Below are positions 33,439 to 41,827 of a stretch of 52,925 nt of DNA, in pieces. Location: NCBI GenBank assembly GCA_036559465.1, contig DATBTC010000079.1, positions 1 to 52,925 on the forward strand. The letters are read 5' to 3'. Source of the DNA: JAHFPN01 sp036559465. GTDB lineage: Bacteria; Pseudomonadota; Alphaproteobacteria; Rhizobiales; Xanthobacteraceae. The position numbers and the translations under genes are program-made. Numbering within the stretch: position 1 is the first letter of the stretch; every line of letters begins with the position of its first letter. Under the pieces are notes generated by a model. It did no database searches, had not been told where the DNA came from, and worked only from the letters and a program-made list of their open reading frames with translations.

Positions 33439-33914
33439 CGCTGAAGGGCGTTTCCGGTGAGCGTGTCGAATACGCCGGTGCCGCCTGCGGGCGGCGGCGG
33501 AGCGCTGCCGGGGATATTGGTGAGCACGCCGGAAAGCCCGGCACTCGGCGGGGCCGCCGCTGCCGGGTTGGCAGCGGCTTGGCAGACCTGCGTGCGCACC
33601 TGCAATGTCTTGGCGTGGTTGGCCTTGGATCCTTTGATGGCTTCCGCCGGAATTTGGCACCATGCCTGATTCTTCTCGAGGAATTGCACCATCTTGGCTT
33701 CGGCTTCGGCATACGCACGAAACAGCGGGCAGAGTTCCTGCGGTGGTGCTTTACGCTTTGCGGCGGCCTGGATCGCCTTGCCCCTGGTCTCGGCGAAGGT
33801 GCGCACCGCAGTGAAATCCTCCGCGCAATTGATCTGAGGCGCCTGCGCGCCCGCGCGAACCGCGGCGGCGAGGACGATGGCAAGCACGACGAAGGGGAGC
33901 GCGCGAGGGAACAT
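33435..33914 (-). CDS. Secreted four-cysteine protein of unknown function
   Basis: A 159-residue exported protein I do not recognise. A signal peptide (hydrophobic 5-19, likely cut near AGAQA at 24-25) precedes a helical domain with four cysteines at 30, 62, 86 and 111, spaced as for two disulfides, and a low-complexity Ala/Pro/Gly tail from about 115 (AAAAPPSAGL, APPPPAGGTG). The start ATG at 33914 is chosen because it gives a clean signal peptide; upstream ATGs add 25 unrelated residues. Its TGA overlaps the ubiA ATG, so it is the first gene of a ubiA operon. Related hypothetical proteins seem common in Bradyrhizobium-like genomes (memory, not searched). Confidence 0.7.
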   Translation of the reverse strand: MFPRALPFVVLAIVLAAAVRAGAQAPQINCAEDFTAVRTFAETRGKAIQAAAKRKAPPQELCPLFRAYAEAEAKMVQFLEKNQAWCQIPAEAIKGSKANHAKTLQVRTQVCQAAANPAAAAPPSAGLSGVLTNIPGSAPPPPAGGTGVFDTLTGNALQR

Positions 33915-34000
33915 GTCCGCTACAATACCGAATTCGGGAGCCAGCATGAAAGCCCGAACGATGCGGCAAGATGAGGGCGCCGCCGGCACAGGTTAGGTCC

Positions 34001-34738
34001 ATGGCCAAGCACGATATTCGCCTCCCGCGGCTCTATCTCGAGGGCGACCTTGCCCCAGGGGGCCAGCTCGCGCTTGCGCGTGGGCAGGAGAATTATCTGC
34101 GCAACGTGCTGCGGCTGCCGGACGGGGCGGAAACGCTCGTTTTCAACGGTCGGGACGGTGAATGGACGGCGCGGCTTGGTGGCGCGCGCGGCAAGGCGGC
34201 GCTTTCGATCGTCGCGCACAAACGGCCGCAGCCGGCCGGGTCCGAACTTCTGTTCGCCTTCGCACCGCTCAAGCATGCCCGCCTCGACTATCTGGTGCAG
34301 AAGGCAGTCGAGATGGGAGTGGGGATCGTGCAGCCGGTTCTCACGCAGCATACGCAGGTAACGCGCGTGAATACGGCGCGCATGCGCGCGAACGCAATCG
34401 AGGCGGCGGAACAATGCGGCATCCTCGCGCTCCCCAGCATCGAGGAACCGGTTCCGTTGCCACGTTGGCTTGACACCCTGCCGGCGGAGCGCGTGCTCGT
34501 ATTCTGCGACGAAGAGGCAGAGATCGCCGATCCGCTCGATGCCCTTTCGCGGACGCCAGCGAGCCCGCTTGCGATATTGATCGGGCCCGAGGGTGGGTTC
34601 GCTGAAGCAGAGCGAAAAATACTGACCGGCCGCGCCAGAGTGGTTCAGCTCTCGCTCGGACCGCGTATTTTGCGCGCCGATACAGCGGCCGTGGCGGTTC
34701 TTGCTCTTGTTCAGGCCATTCGCGGCGATTGGCGATAG
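34001..34738 (+). CDS. rsmE: 16S rRNA uracil-1498 N3-methyltransferase
   Basis: Methylates U1498 in the decoding region of the 30S subunit. A PUA-like N-terminal domain (RLYLEGDL, YLRNVLRL) leads into a SPOUT knot domain with EMGVGIVQPVLTQ, AAEQCG and the SAM-binding LIGPEGGFAEAE (about 193-204), then LGPRILRADTAAVAVLAL. Length is 245 from the ATG at 34001, which matches the family; an in-frame ATG ten codons earlier is less likely. It is divergent from the four-Cys/ubiA operon across 86 bases. Confidence 0.93.
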   Translation: MAKHDIRLPRLYLEGDLAPGGQLALARGQENYLRNVLRLPDGAETLVFNGRDGEWTARLGGARGKAALSIVAHKRPQPAGSELLFAFAPLKHARLDYLVQKAVEMGVGIVQPVLTQHTQVTRVNTARMRANAIEAAEQCGILALPSIEEPVPLPRWLDTLPAERVLVFCDEEAEIADPLDALSRTPASPLAILIGPEGGFAEAERKILTGRARVVQLSLGPRILRADTAAVAVLALVQAIRGDWR

Positions 34739-34897
34739 AGCATGGAACCTGTTATCGGCTCAGTGCGTTGATAGGTCTGCGTGCCCAAGCCACACTTTGG
34801 GCGTCTTTCGGCGCAGATTTACGCGCTTTCCACCACAGTCGAATCCGTAGCTTGATTTTTTCTCGTCGACCGATCCAGACGATCGGGGGAGGCGGCC

Positions 34898-36019
34898 ATG
34901 AGCAACAATTTCCAATTCGGGATCGAAGAAGAATATTTCATCGTCGACGCCGAGACTAAGGCGGTGCAGCGGCGTATGCCGACTGCCTTTATCCTCGCGC
35001 TCAAGCGCAACCTCGGCCAGGCGGTCACGCGGGAGTTCCTGCAAGCGCAGCTCGAGGTGCTGACGAAGCCGTCGATGTCGATTGCCGAAACTCGCGACGA
35101 GTTGCGCGGGCTGCGGCGCGCGATCGGCGATGCTGCGAGTGAGCACGGGCTTTCGTTCTTCGCTTCGGGCACGCACCCGACCGCAGCCTGGTCGGTCTCG
35201 CGACAAACCTCGGGCAAGCGCTACGACGAGGTGATGAACGACCTGCAGATGCTCGGCCAGCGCAACATGCTTTGCGGCATGCACGTGCACGTGGAGGTGC
35301 CTGACCCGGATGAACGTGTGGAAATCATGCGCCGCGCGATGCCGTTCGTTCCGCTGTTCATTGCGCTCGCTACGTCTTCGCCGTTCTGGCAGTCGCGCCG
35401 CACCGGCCTCATGGGCTATCGCCTCGCGGCCTATGATGAGTTGCCGCGCACCGGGTTGCCGCCCTTGTTCCGCAACAAGGCCGAGTTCGACGGCTATATC
35501 GCGGCGCTGGTGGCCGGGCGCGTAATCGAGGATTCCAGCTATGTCTGGTGGGCGATCCGGCCGTCGCTCAAGCATCCGACGCTCGAGCTCCGCGCGCCCG
35601 ATTCTTGCACGCGACTCGAAGACGCACTTGCGATCGCAGCACTCTATCGTTCGCTGATCCGCCATCTCGTGCGCAAGCCCGAGGTCAGCGCCGATCTCGA
35701 CGTGGTCGATCATGCTATCGCGCTTGAAAACAAGTGGCGCGCACAGCGCTACGGTATTCACGGCAGCTTCGTCGATCGCCGAGCCGCCCGCGCGGTGACG
35801 GTGGCGGAAAGCGCTGAGAGTCTCATTGTGACGCTTGCGGAAGATGCGCGCGAGCTCGGCTGCGAGCGGGAAGTCGAGCATATTCGCTCGATCCTGCGGC
35901 AAGGGACCAGCGCAGACATCCAGATCGCCGTGCATCGGGAAGCCCGGCAACGCACCGGCAGCCGAAGCGAGGCGTTCAAGGCGGTCAAGACGTGGCTCGC
36001 GGAGGCGACTCTCCAATAG
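34898..36019 (+). CDS. YbdK-type carboxylate-amine ligase (GCS2 family)
   Basis: A 373-residue member of the GCS2 family, related to glutamate-cysteine ligases. The N-terminus FGIEEEYFIVD (about 7-17) holds the metal-binding acidic residues, and LELRAPDSCTRLEDALAIAALYRSL is the typical C-terminal stretch. E. coli YbdK has only weak glutamate-cysteine ligase activity, so the true amine and acid substrates are unknown. A GGGGAGG site precedes the ATG. A second GCS2-related ligase (gshA) starts 76 bases downstream in the same direction. Unusual for tandem relatives, the two share little sequence, so they are probably not recent duplicates. Confidence 0.82.
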   Translation: MSNNFQFGIEEEYFIVDAETKAVQRRMPTAFILALKRNLGQAVTREFLQAQLEVLTKPSMSIAETRDELRGLRRAIGDAASEHGLSFFASGTHPTAAWSVSRQTSGKRYDEVMNDLQMLGQRNMLCGMHVHVEVPDPDERVEIMRRAMPFVPLFIALATSSPFWQSRRTGLMGYRLAAYDELPRTGLPPLFRNKAEFDGYIAALVAGRVIEDSSYVWWAIRPSLKHPTLELRAPDSCTRLEDALAIAALYRSLIRHLVRKPEVSADLDVVDHAIALENKWRAQRYGIHGSFVDRRAARAVTVAESAESLIVTLAEDARELGCEREVEHIRSILRQGTSADIQIAVHREARQRTGSRSEAFKAVKTWLAEATLQ

Positions 36020-36095
36020 GTGCAGCGCGGCCGGACCGGTTGGCTATGCGGCGGTCGGAGGGTATCGTCCCGCCCCCTCCGGAGCACCCTCCCGA

Positions 36096-37466
36096 ATGGC
36101 CCGCGACCAAGTCGACCTGACGCCGATCGAATCGCGCGACCAACTCGTGCTGTGGCTCGAAGAGGGCTGCAAGCCGCCGGAGCGTTTCCGCGTCGGCACC
36201 GAGCACGAGAAGCTGCCATTCACGCTCACCCGTCACGAGCCGGTGCCCTATGCCGGCTCGCGCGGTATTCGCGCGGTGCTGGAGGGCATGCGCGATCTTC
36301 TCGGCTGGGAGCCGATCATGGAGGGCGAGGCGATCATCGGTTTGCTTGACGTGACCGGGGGCGGCGCGATCTCGCTCGAGCCCGGCGGGCAGTTCGAACT
36401 TTCGGGCGCGCCGGTCGAGACCGTGCATCAGACCTCGACGGAATTGATCGCGCACCTGGTGCAATTGCGCGAGGTGGCGACGCCGCTCGGCATCGGCTTT
36501 CTCGGCATCGGCATGAGTCCGAAATGGACGCGCGCCGAAACGCCAGTGATGCCCAAGGGGCGTTATCGCATCATGTCGAACTACATGCCCAAGGTCGGCA
36601 ATCTCGGCCTCGACATGATGTTCCGCACCTGCACCGTGCAAGCCAATCTCGACTTCTCGACGGAAGCCGACATGGTGAAGAAGCTGCGCGTTGGGCTGGC
36701 GTTGCAGCCGGTGGCGACTGCGTTGTTCGCCAACTCGCCTTTCACCGAGGGTAAGCCCAACGGCTTCTTGTCGTTCCGCTCCGAAATCTGGCGCGACACC
36801 GATCCGGATCGCTCGGGCATGCTGCCCTGGGCTTTTGAGAGCGGCATGGGCTTCGAGCGCTGGGTCGACTACGCGCTCGACGTTCCGATGTATTTCGTCA
36901 AGCGCGGCGACCGCTATTTCGATGTCTCCGGGCAGTCGTTCCGCGATTTGCTTGCGGGCAAGCTCGCCTCGCTTCCGGGTGAGCGGGCGACGATTTCCGA
37001 CTGGGCGAACCACCTGACGACGATCTTTCCCGAGGTGCGGCTGAAGCGCTATTTGGAAATGCGTGGAGCCGATGGCGGGCCCTGGGCCCGAATCTGTGCG
37101 CTGCCGGCGCTCTGGGTCGGGCTGATGTATGACCAGGTCGCGCTCGATGCGGCCTGGGACATGGTCAAGGGCTGGAGCGCCGACGAGCGGCAATTCCTGC
37201 GCGACCAGGTGCCGAAACTCGGTCTGCGGGCGAAGATCGACAAGGACAATGTGCGCGATCTCGCGCGCGAGGTGGTGGCGCTTTCACGCGAGGGCCTGAA
37301 GCGGCGTGCGCGGCTCGATCGCAGCGGTCGCGACGAGAGCCACTTTCTGGCGCCGGTCGAAGAATCGGTGGAGCGCGGCGAGACGCCGGCCGAGGTGCTG
37401 CTCAAGCACTTCAACGGCGAATGGAAGGGCTCGGTAGAGCCGGTGTTCACTGCACTCGCCTATTGA
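36096..37466 (+). CDS. gshA: Glutamate-cysteine ligase (plant/alphaproteobacterial type)
   Basis: Makes gamma-glutamylcysteine, the first step to glutathione. 456 residues, beginning QVDLTPIESRDQLVLWL and with FRVGTEHEKLPF (about 32-43), GGGAISLEPGGQFELSG, KVGNLGLDMMFRTCTVQANLDF and SEIWRDTDPDRSGMLPWAFE, all characteristic of the plant-like GshA class of rhizobia. The ATG at 36096 matches the family N-terminus; the longer open frame to 35835 is a shadow of the upstream gene. The neighbouring Kef-type antiporter is a glutathione-gated family, which gives the locus a possible electrophile-stress theme. gshB is not in the window. Confidence 0.93.
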   Translation: MARDQVDLTPIESRDQLVLWLEEGCKPPERFRVGTEHEKLPFTLTRHEPVPYAGSRGIRAVLEGMRDLLGWEPIMEGEAIIGLLDVTGGGAISLEPGGQFELSGAPVETVHQTSTELIAHLVQLREVATPLGIGFLGIGMSPKWTRAETPVMPKGRYRIMSNYMPKVGNLGLDMMFRTCTVQANLDFSTEADMVKKLRVGLALQPVATALFANSPFTEGKPNGFLSFRSEIWRDTDPDRSGMLPWAFESGMGFERWVDYALDVPMYFVKRGDRYFDVSGQSFRDLLAGKLASLPGERATISDWANHLTTIFPEVRLKRYLEMRGADGGPWARICALPALWVGLMYDQVALDAAWDMVKGWSADERQFLRDQVPKLGLRAKIDKDNVRDLAREVVALSREGLKRRARLDRSGRDESHFLAPVEESVERGETPAEVLLKHFNGEWKGSVEPVFTALAY

Positions 37467-37470
37467 GGAA
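37465..37470 (+). promoter_or_regulatory. Ribosome binding site that decides a TTG start
   Basis: GAGGAA overlaps the gshA TGA and stands four bases before TTG at 37475. No ATG or GTG in frame lies between here and the first membrane helix of the DMT transporter, so this is the likely initiation site and couples it to gshA translation. Confidence 0.5.
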
Positions 37471-37474
37471 TTCC

Positions 37475-38389
37475 TTGCAGCATCATCATCCATGGCGCGC
37501 GACCGTCAGCGCCACCGATCTGGCGTTGTTCGCGACGGTAGTGATCCTGTGGGGCGCGAGCTGGCTGCCGCTCAGGCTGCAGCTCGGCGTGGTGGCGCCG
37601 GAGGTTTCGGGGGTGTGGCGCTTCGCGATCGCGAGCGCGGTCATGTTCGTCTGGGCCGGACTCGCGGGCGAGCGCCTGCGGTTTGGTCTCGCGGATCATC
37701 TGCGCTTCATGGTTCTCGGCGTGACCTTGTTCTCGCTGAATTTCCTCGGGGCCTATTATGCCGGCTTCTATCTGACCTCTGGTCTGCTGGCGGTAATTTT
37801 CTCGCTAGCGTCGGTGATCAATCCGCTGTTGGCGGCCCTGCTCGGACGCGGGGCGTTCGATCTGCGGGTTCTGCTCGGCGCCGGGCTCGGGGTGGCCGGG
37901 ATCTCTCTCCTGTTCGGGCCGGAAATCGCCACGACGCATGCAAGCCAGCAGACGGCGCTGGGCCTGGCGTTGGCGCTCGTGGCCACCGTCTCCTTCTGCA
38001 TCGGCAACATGTTCTCGTCCGCCTACCAGCAGGGCGGCATGCCGGTCGTGCCGGCCAATTCGTGGGGCATGTTCTACGGAATGGTGCTGATGGCTTTGGT
38101 CGCGCTCATGCGCGGTGAGCCCTTCATCGTGGAGTGGACTGCGCGCTACCTGCTTTCGATTGCATGGCTTGCGCTCGCCGGCACGGTGATCGGATTCTTC
38201 GCTTACGTGACGCTCATCGGTCGGATCGGGCCGGGGCGGGCGAGCTACGCCACCGTGCTGATGCCGGTCGTGGCGCTCGTGCTATCGACCTTGTTCGAGC
38301 AGTATCACTGGACGCTCGCGGCCGCTCTCGGGGTCGCTTTCGTACTCGCGGGCAATGCAATCGTGCTTACGGCGCCGCAGCGTACGTGA
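37475..38389 (+). CDS. DMT/EamA-family transporter
   Basis: An inner-membrane exporter of the drug/metabolite superfamily, about 304 residues with ten predicted helices in two EamA repeats (ALFATVVILWGASWLPLRLQL at the start; the second repeat begins near LALALVATVSFCIGNMF). Members often export amino acids or small metabolites; the substrate here is unknown. The start appears to be TTG at 37475; the ATG at 37421 lies inside gshA and adds non-membrane residues. It sits 8 bases behind gshA, so a thiol or peptide substrate would be attractive but is only a guess. Its TGA directly abuts the stop of the convergent kef gene. Confidence 0.78.
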   Translation: MQHHHPWRATVSATDLALFATVVILWGASWLPLRLQLGVVAPEVSGVWRFAIASAVMFVWAGLAGERLRFGLADHLRFMVLGVTLFSLNFLGAYYAGFYLTSGLLAVIFSLASVINPLLAALLGRGAFDLRVLLGAGLGVAGISLLFGPEIATTHASQQTALGLALALVATVSFCIGNMFSSAYQQGGMPVVPANSWGMFYGMVLMALVALMRGEPFIVEWTARYLLSIAWLALAGTVIGFFAYVTLIGRIGPGRASYATVLMPVVALVLSTLFEQYHWTLAAALGVAFVLAGNAIVLTAPQRT

Positions 38390-40237
38390 TTACCCCGAGT
38401 ATTCGCTCTCGCGTGTGATGACTTCTTCGGCATCAGGGTTGAGCGGGCGCGCGGCGCGGCGCGGACCGGTGAGCGGCTCGGGCTGCACCTTGGGGCGGTG
38501 CAGCACGTCGAGACCGGCGGTAGGGCCGCCGGCGACCTGCAGCGCGAGGCGGTCCTTGTCGCGCGTGCGCACGTCCTCGATCACGCTGTCCACCGTCGCC
38601 GCGTCCACGCCGATTGCCGCGAGCGCGGCGCTGCCGAAGCTCACAGCTGATTCAATCGTCTCGCGAATCTCGTAATCGACGCCCTTGCCGATCAGCTCGA
38701 GGGTATGTCGGCGATCGTAGGAGCGCACGAACAGCTTTGCGTAGGAGAACTGGCTCTTGACCAGGTCGACGATCTTGTTGGCGACCTCGGGCTTTTCGAC
38801 GCAGATGGCGATCAGGCGCGTGCGGCCGGCGCCGGCGGCGCGCAGCACATCGAGGCGGGTGCCGTCGCCGTAATAGATCTTGAAGCCGAAACGGCTCGCG
38901 CTCTGGATCATCTCGACGTCGCCGTCGATGATAGTCACATCGACGCCCTGGGCCAGGAAGAATTGCGAGACCACCTGACCGAAGCGGCCGAAGCCGATGA
39001 TCAGTACCGAGCCGCGGGCGTCGGAGAAGTCGTCGGGTGCGGGCTCGGCTTCGCGAAAGACCCGCTTGATCAGCCGCTCGCTGAGCGCCGCGAGCGGCGG
39101 GCCGAACAGCATGGTCAGCGCGGCGAGCGCCGCGAGCAGGCTGGCTTGCGAGGCATTGAGCAGGCCGAGCGAGAGCCCAAGCGGGAACAGCACGAAGGCG
39201 AACTCGCCTGCCGGCATCAGCACCGCACCGGCGCGCAGGGCGTCGGCGCGCTCCTCGCAGGTCGGGCGGAACAGGGCGCCCACGATCGCGGCCTTGACCG
39301 ACATCATCACGACGGCGGCGGCCAGCAGAAGCAGAAGGTTCTCGCGCACCACCGCAAGATCGATCGACATGCCTACGCCCATGAAGAAGACCGCCAGCAG
39401 CAGTCCGCGGAACGGCTCGATGTCGGCTTCCAGCTCATGGCGGTAGGTCGATTCGGCGAGCATCACGCCGGCCAGGAATGCGCCGAGTGCCATGGAAAGC
39501 CCCGCCGCCTTCATGGCCAGCGCGGCGCCGAGCACGACGAGTAGCGCGCCCGCGGTCATCGCTTCACGTGTGCCGGTAGCTGCAAGCGCGCGCAGGAACG
39601 GATTCAACAGATAGCGGCCCGCCAGCACGATCGCGGCGATGGCGCCGGCGCCGATCAGCGTCGCGGTCGCGGCCTCCGCAAGACTGCGGCCATCATTGGC
39701 CTGGAACGGCGCGAGTAGGGGCAAGAGCGCCAATAGCGGCACCACCGCCATGTCCTGGAACAAGAGCACTGCGAAGGCGCGCTGGCCGTAAGTATCCTGC
39801 AATTGTCCGCGCTCTTCGAGGATTTGCAGCGCGATCGCAGTGGACGACATTGCGAGCGCAAGGCCGGCCACGGCCGCACCGCGCCAATCGAGCCCGAAGG
39901 CCGGGATCGCTAGCGCGCCCAGCGCAAGCGCGGTGAGAAAAAGCTGTCCCGCGCCAAAGCCGAAAATATCGCGCCGCAGGGCGAAGAGCCGCGAGATTTT
40001 CAGCTCGAGGCCGATGAGGAACAGCAGCATCACCACGCCGAGCTCGGCGACACCGATAATGGTGCCGGGATCGCGGAAGATCGAAAGCCCCCACGGGCCG
40101 ATCGCGACGCCGGCAGCGAGATACCCGACGATGGCCGAGAGGCCGAGGCGGCGGGCAAGGGGAGCGGTGATCACCGCCGCGGCCAGGAGAACGAGAATCG
40201 GAAATAGCGTGCCGATATCGGCGCCAGGGTGTTCCAT
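38390..40237 (-). CDS. kefB: Kef-type K+/H+ antiporter (CPA2) with RCK domain
   Basis: A 615-residue potassium efflux system. The N-terminal 390 residues form about 12 helices of the CPA2 antiporter (VVMLLFLIGLELKISRL and LALAMSSTAIALQIL segments). The cytoplasmic part carries an RCK/TrkA-N Rossmann domain with LIIGFGRFGQVV (about 407-418) and YYGDGTRLDVLRAAGA. In KefB/KefC this domain senses glutathione adducts and opens the channel to acidify the cell during electrophile attack. Whether this protein is KefB- or KefC-like is not decided; no KefF/KefG ancillary oxidoreductase gene adjoins it. Confidence 0.88.
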   Translation of the reverse strand: MEHPGADIGTLFPILVLLAAAVITAPLARRLGLSAIVGYLAAGVAIGPWGLSIFRDPGTIIGVAELGVVMLLFLIGLELKISRLFALRRDIFGFGAGQLFLTALALGALAIPAFGLDWRGAAVAGLALAMSSTAIALQILEERGQLQDTYGQRAFAVLLFQDMAVVPLLALLPLLAPFQANDGRSLAEAATATLIGAGAIAAIVLAGRYLLNPFLRALAATGTREAMTAGALLVVLGAALAMKAAGLSMALGAFLAGVMLAESTYRHELEADIEPFRGLLLAVFFMGVGMSIDLAVVRENLLLLLAAAVVMMSVKAAIVGALFRPTCEERADALRAGAVLMPAGEFAFVLFPLGLSLGLLNASQASLLAALAALTMLFGPPLAALSERLIKRVFREAEPAPDDFSDARGSVLIIGFGRFGQVVSQFFLAQGVDVTIIDGDVEMIQSASRFGFKIYYGDGTRLDVLRAAGAGRTRLIAICVEKPEVANKIVDLVKSQFSYAKLFVRSYDRRHTLELIGKGVDYEIRETIESAVSFGSAALAAIGVDAATVDSVIEDVRTRDKDRLALQVAGGPTAGLDVLHRPKVQPEPLTGPRRAARPLNPDAEEVITRESEYSG

Positions 40238-40249
40238 CGTTTTTCTCTC

Positions 40250-41128
40250 TCACTCCGCCGCGGCGGCTTCGGACAGGTTGTCGAGGCCCTGCACGATATG
40301 TGCCGCAAGCGCATCGGCGAGCGCGGAGGGCTCGTGGGCATTGCGCAAGAGGCCGATGTCGATCGCGGGCAACGCCGGAAATCCGTCCTGCTCGCCGATC
40401 ACGCGCATGCCGGGGCGCAGCGCAGATTCAGGGAACACGGACACCGCGAGGCCGGCGAGCACGGCGGCGCCGATCGCGCCGGCGTTCCAGCTTGTGTAGA
40501 GGATACGGTGCAGGCGGCCGGCACCCTGCAGCTTCTCGATTGCAATCCGGCGCCAGGCGCAGGTCTGACGGCCGAGCGCAAGCGGCACGACCTCTTCGAG
40601 GTGAATCGCGCTGCGGGTCGATGTGACCCAGAGCAGGCGCTCGCGCCTGATGATGTCACAATGCCGGTTGCTCGATGAATGGGTGATGATGGCAAGATCG
40701 ATGTCGCCGTTGTCGATGCGATCGAGCAGGCTCACGGTCGGCTCGCAGACGATGGTGAGCTCGACGCCGGGATGCGAGCGCGCAAAGCGCGCCATGATCT
40801 CGGGCAGATACCGGTCGGCGTAGTCGTCGGGCACGCCCAAACGGGCGCTACCGGTAAGGCCGGCTCCGGCGATCGAAGTGAACGCCTCCACGTTCAGCTT
40901 CACGATGCGGCGCGCGTAGTCGAGCAGGCGTTCGCCGTCGTCGGTGAGTTTGGAGGCGCGGCCGTCGCGCTCGAAGATCGGCTTGCCGAGCCGTTCCTCG
41001 AGCCGCTTCATCTGCATGGAGACTGCGGACTGGGTCTTGTGCACGACGTCGGCGGCGCGCGTGAAGCTGCCGGTCTCAGCGATGGCGATGAAGGTGCGAA
41101 GCTGGTCGATGTCGAGAAGCGCGGTCAT
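40250..41128 (-). CDS. LysR-family transcriptional regulator
   Basis: A 292-residue regulator with the N-terminal winged helix (about 8-66: LRTFIAIAETGSFTRAADVV, TQSAVSMQMKRLEERLG) and the periplasmic-binding-like effector domain. The sequence resembles the LrhA/HexA side of the family. It is divergent from the DUF1127 gene across an AT-richer 193-base gap (GGTTAGATTAAAAACATTCG near 41173-41192), where such regulators usually bind. It lies 12 bases upstream of kef on the same strand, so the two may be one transcript. The effector is unknown. Confidence 0.88.
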   Translation of the reverse strand: MTALLDIDQLRTFIAIAETGSFTRAADVVHKTQSAVSMQMKRLEERLGKPIFERDGRASKLTDDGERLLDYARRIVKLNVEAFTSIAGAGLTGSARLGVPDDYADRYLPEIMARFARSHPGVELTIVCEPTVSLLDRIDNGDIDLAIITHSSSNRHCDIIRRERLLWVTSTRSAIHLEEVVPLALGRQTCAWRRIAIEKLQGAGRLHRILYTSWNAGAIGAAVLAGLAVSVFPESALRPGMRVIGEQDGFPALPAIDIGLLRNAHEPSALADALAAHIVQGLDNLSEAAAAE

Positions 41129-41321
41129 GGGAGAGCCCTGAGTCTGGAATCAAATCATTCGAGATGCTGATCGGTTAGATTAAAAACATTCGTTTCACTT
41201 ATCAATCGCCAGGGCGCATAAAGGCGCTGTCACGAACTCAAACCGAGGTGATTTCGGGTCGTGCGGGGCATCCCCTCGCGCGGGATGAGCCGTCTTTGCC
41301 TGCAATACGAAGGAGTCTGCC

Positions 41322-41648
41322 ATGAGCTGCATCGCCGAGAGTCCCAAGGCCGTTTCCCAACCCTGGCTGCCGTCAACCGGCGCCATGCTCGGGTGGGTCG
41401 GGCGTCGCGTAGGCGCGATTGGACGGGCGATCGCGGGCCGGTGTGTGCTCCGCGAACTCGCTTCCTTCGACGACCGCATGCTGCGCGACATCGGGCTGAG
41501 CCGCCACGACCTGCGCAGCGCGGCGGCCGAACCGCTCTATCGCGATCCGACATCGTTGCTTGCCGGACGCGTCGACGAGTCGCGGGGCGGACGAAGCACT
41601 CGTGCCCGTCTCCCGCGGACGGCCCAAGTCAACGTGATCTCGTACTGA
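41322..41648 (+). CDS. DUF1127-domain protein
   Basis: A 108-residue protein ending in one short Arg-rich DUF1127 helix-turn motif (about 40-67: RCVLRELASFDDRMLRDIGLSRHDLR). Small DUF1127 proteins in alphaproteobacteria have been tied to RNA metabolism and phosphate or carbon responses. The tail after residue 70 is Arg/Ser-rich and unstructured. AAGGAG stands six bases before the ATG, an unusually strong site for this window. A clear intrinsic terminator follows (41702-41740), so it is a single-gene unit, likely well expressed and probably regulated by the divergent LysR. Confidence 0.85.
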   Translation: MSCIAESPKAVSQPWLPSTGAMLGWVGRRVGAIGRAIAGRCVLRELASFDDRMLRDIGLSRHDLRSAAAEPLYRDPTSLLAGRVDESRGGRSTRARLPRTAQVNVISY

Positions 41649-41701
41649 TCTCGCTTCCACATTTTCGGCAGCTCTCCCCCACTCCCCCAGCTGCCGATCC
41701 T

Positions 41702-41740
41702 GGCGCCCGCCGATACACCCACGGCGGGCGCCTTTTCTTT
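41702..41740 (+). terminator. Intrinsic terminator after the DUF1127 gene
   Basis: GGCGCCCGCCG (41702-41712) pairs perfectly with CGGCGGGCGCC (41722-41732) around a 9-base loop, followed by TTTTCTTT (41733-41740). It is the only textbook Rho-independent terminator I found in the window and ends transcription 54 bases past the DUF1127 stop. Confidence 0.88.
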
Positions 41741-41827
41741 GTGCGGTCATTTCGGGTGGCGTTGCGAGCGGGCAGCTCGGCTATAGTGGCGAATGCCGCG
41801 CACCGCGGCCTTCTCCTCCAGGTCGCG

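Noticed and set aside
35835..36095. Extended N-terminus for gshA
   Set aside because: It overlaps the ybdK-type gene, is Arg/Ser-rich, and the family N-terminus begins at 36096.
41261..41827. Extended frame upstream of the bcr-type gene
   Set aside because: It runs through the DUF1127 gene and a strong terminator, and the MFS family start lies at 41828.
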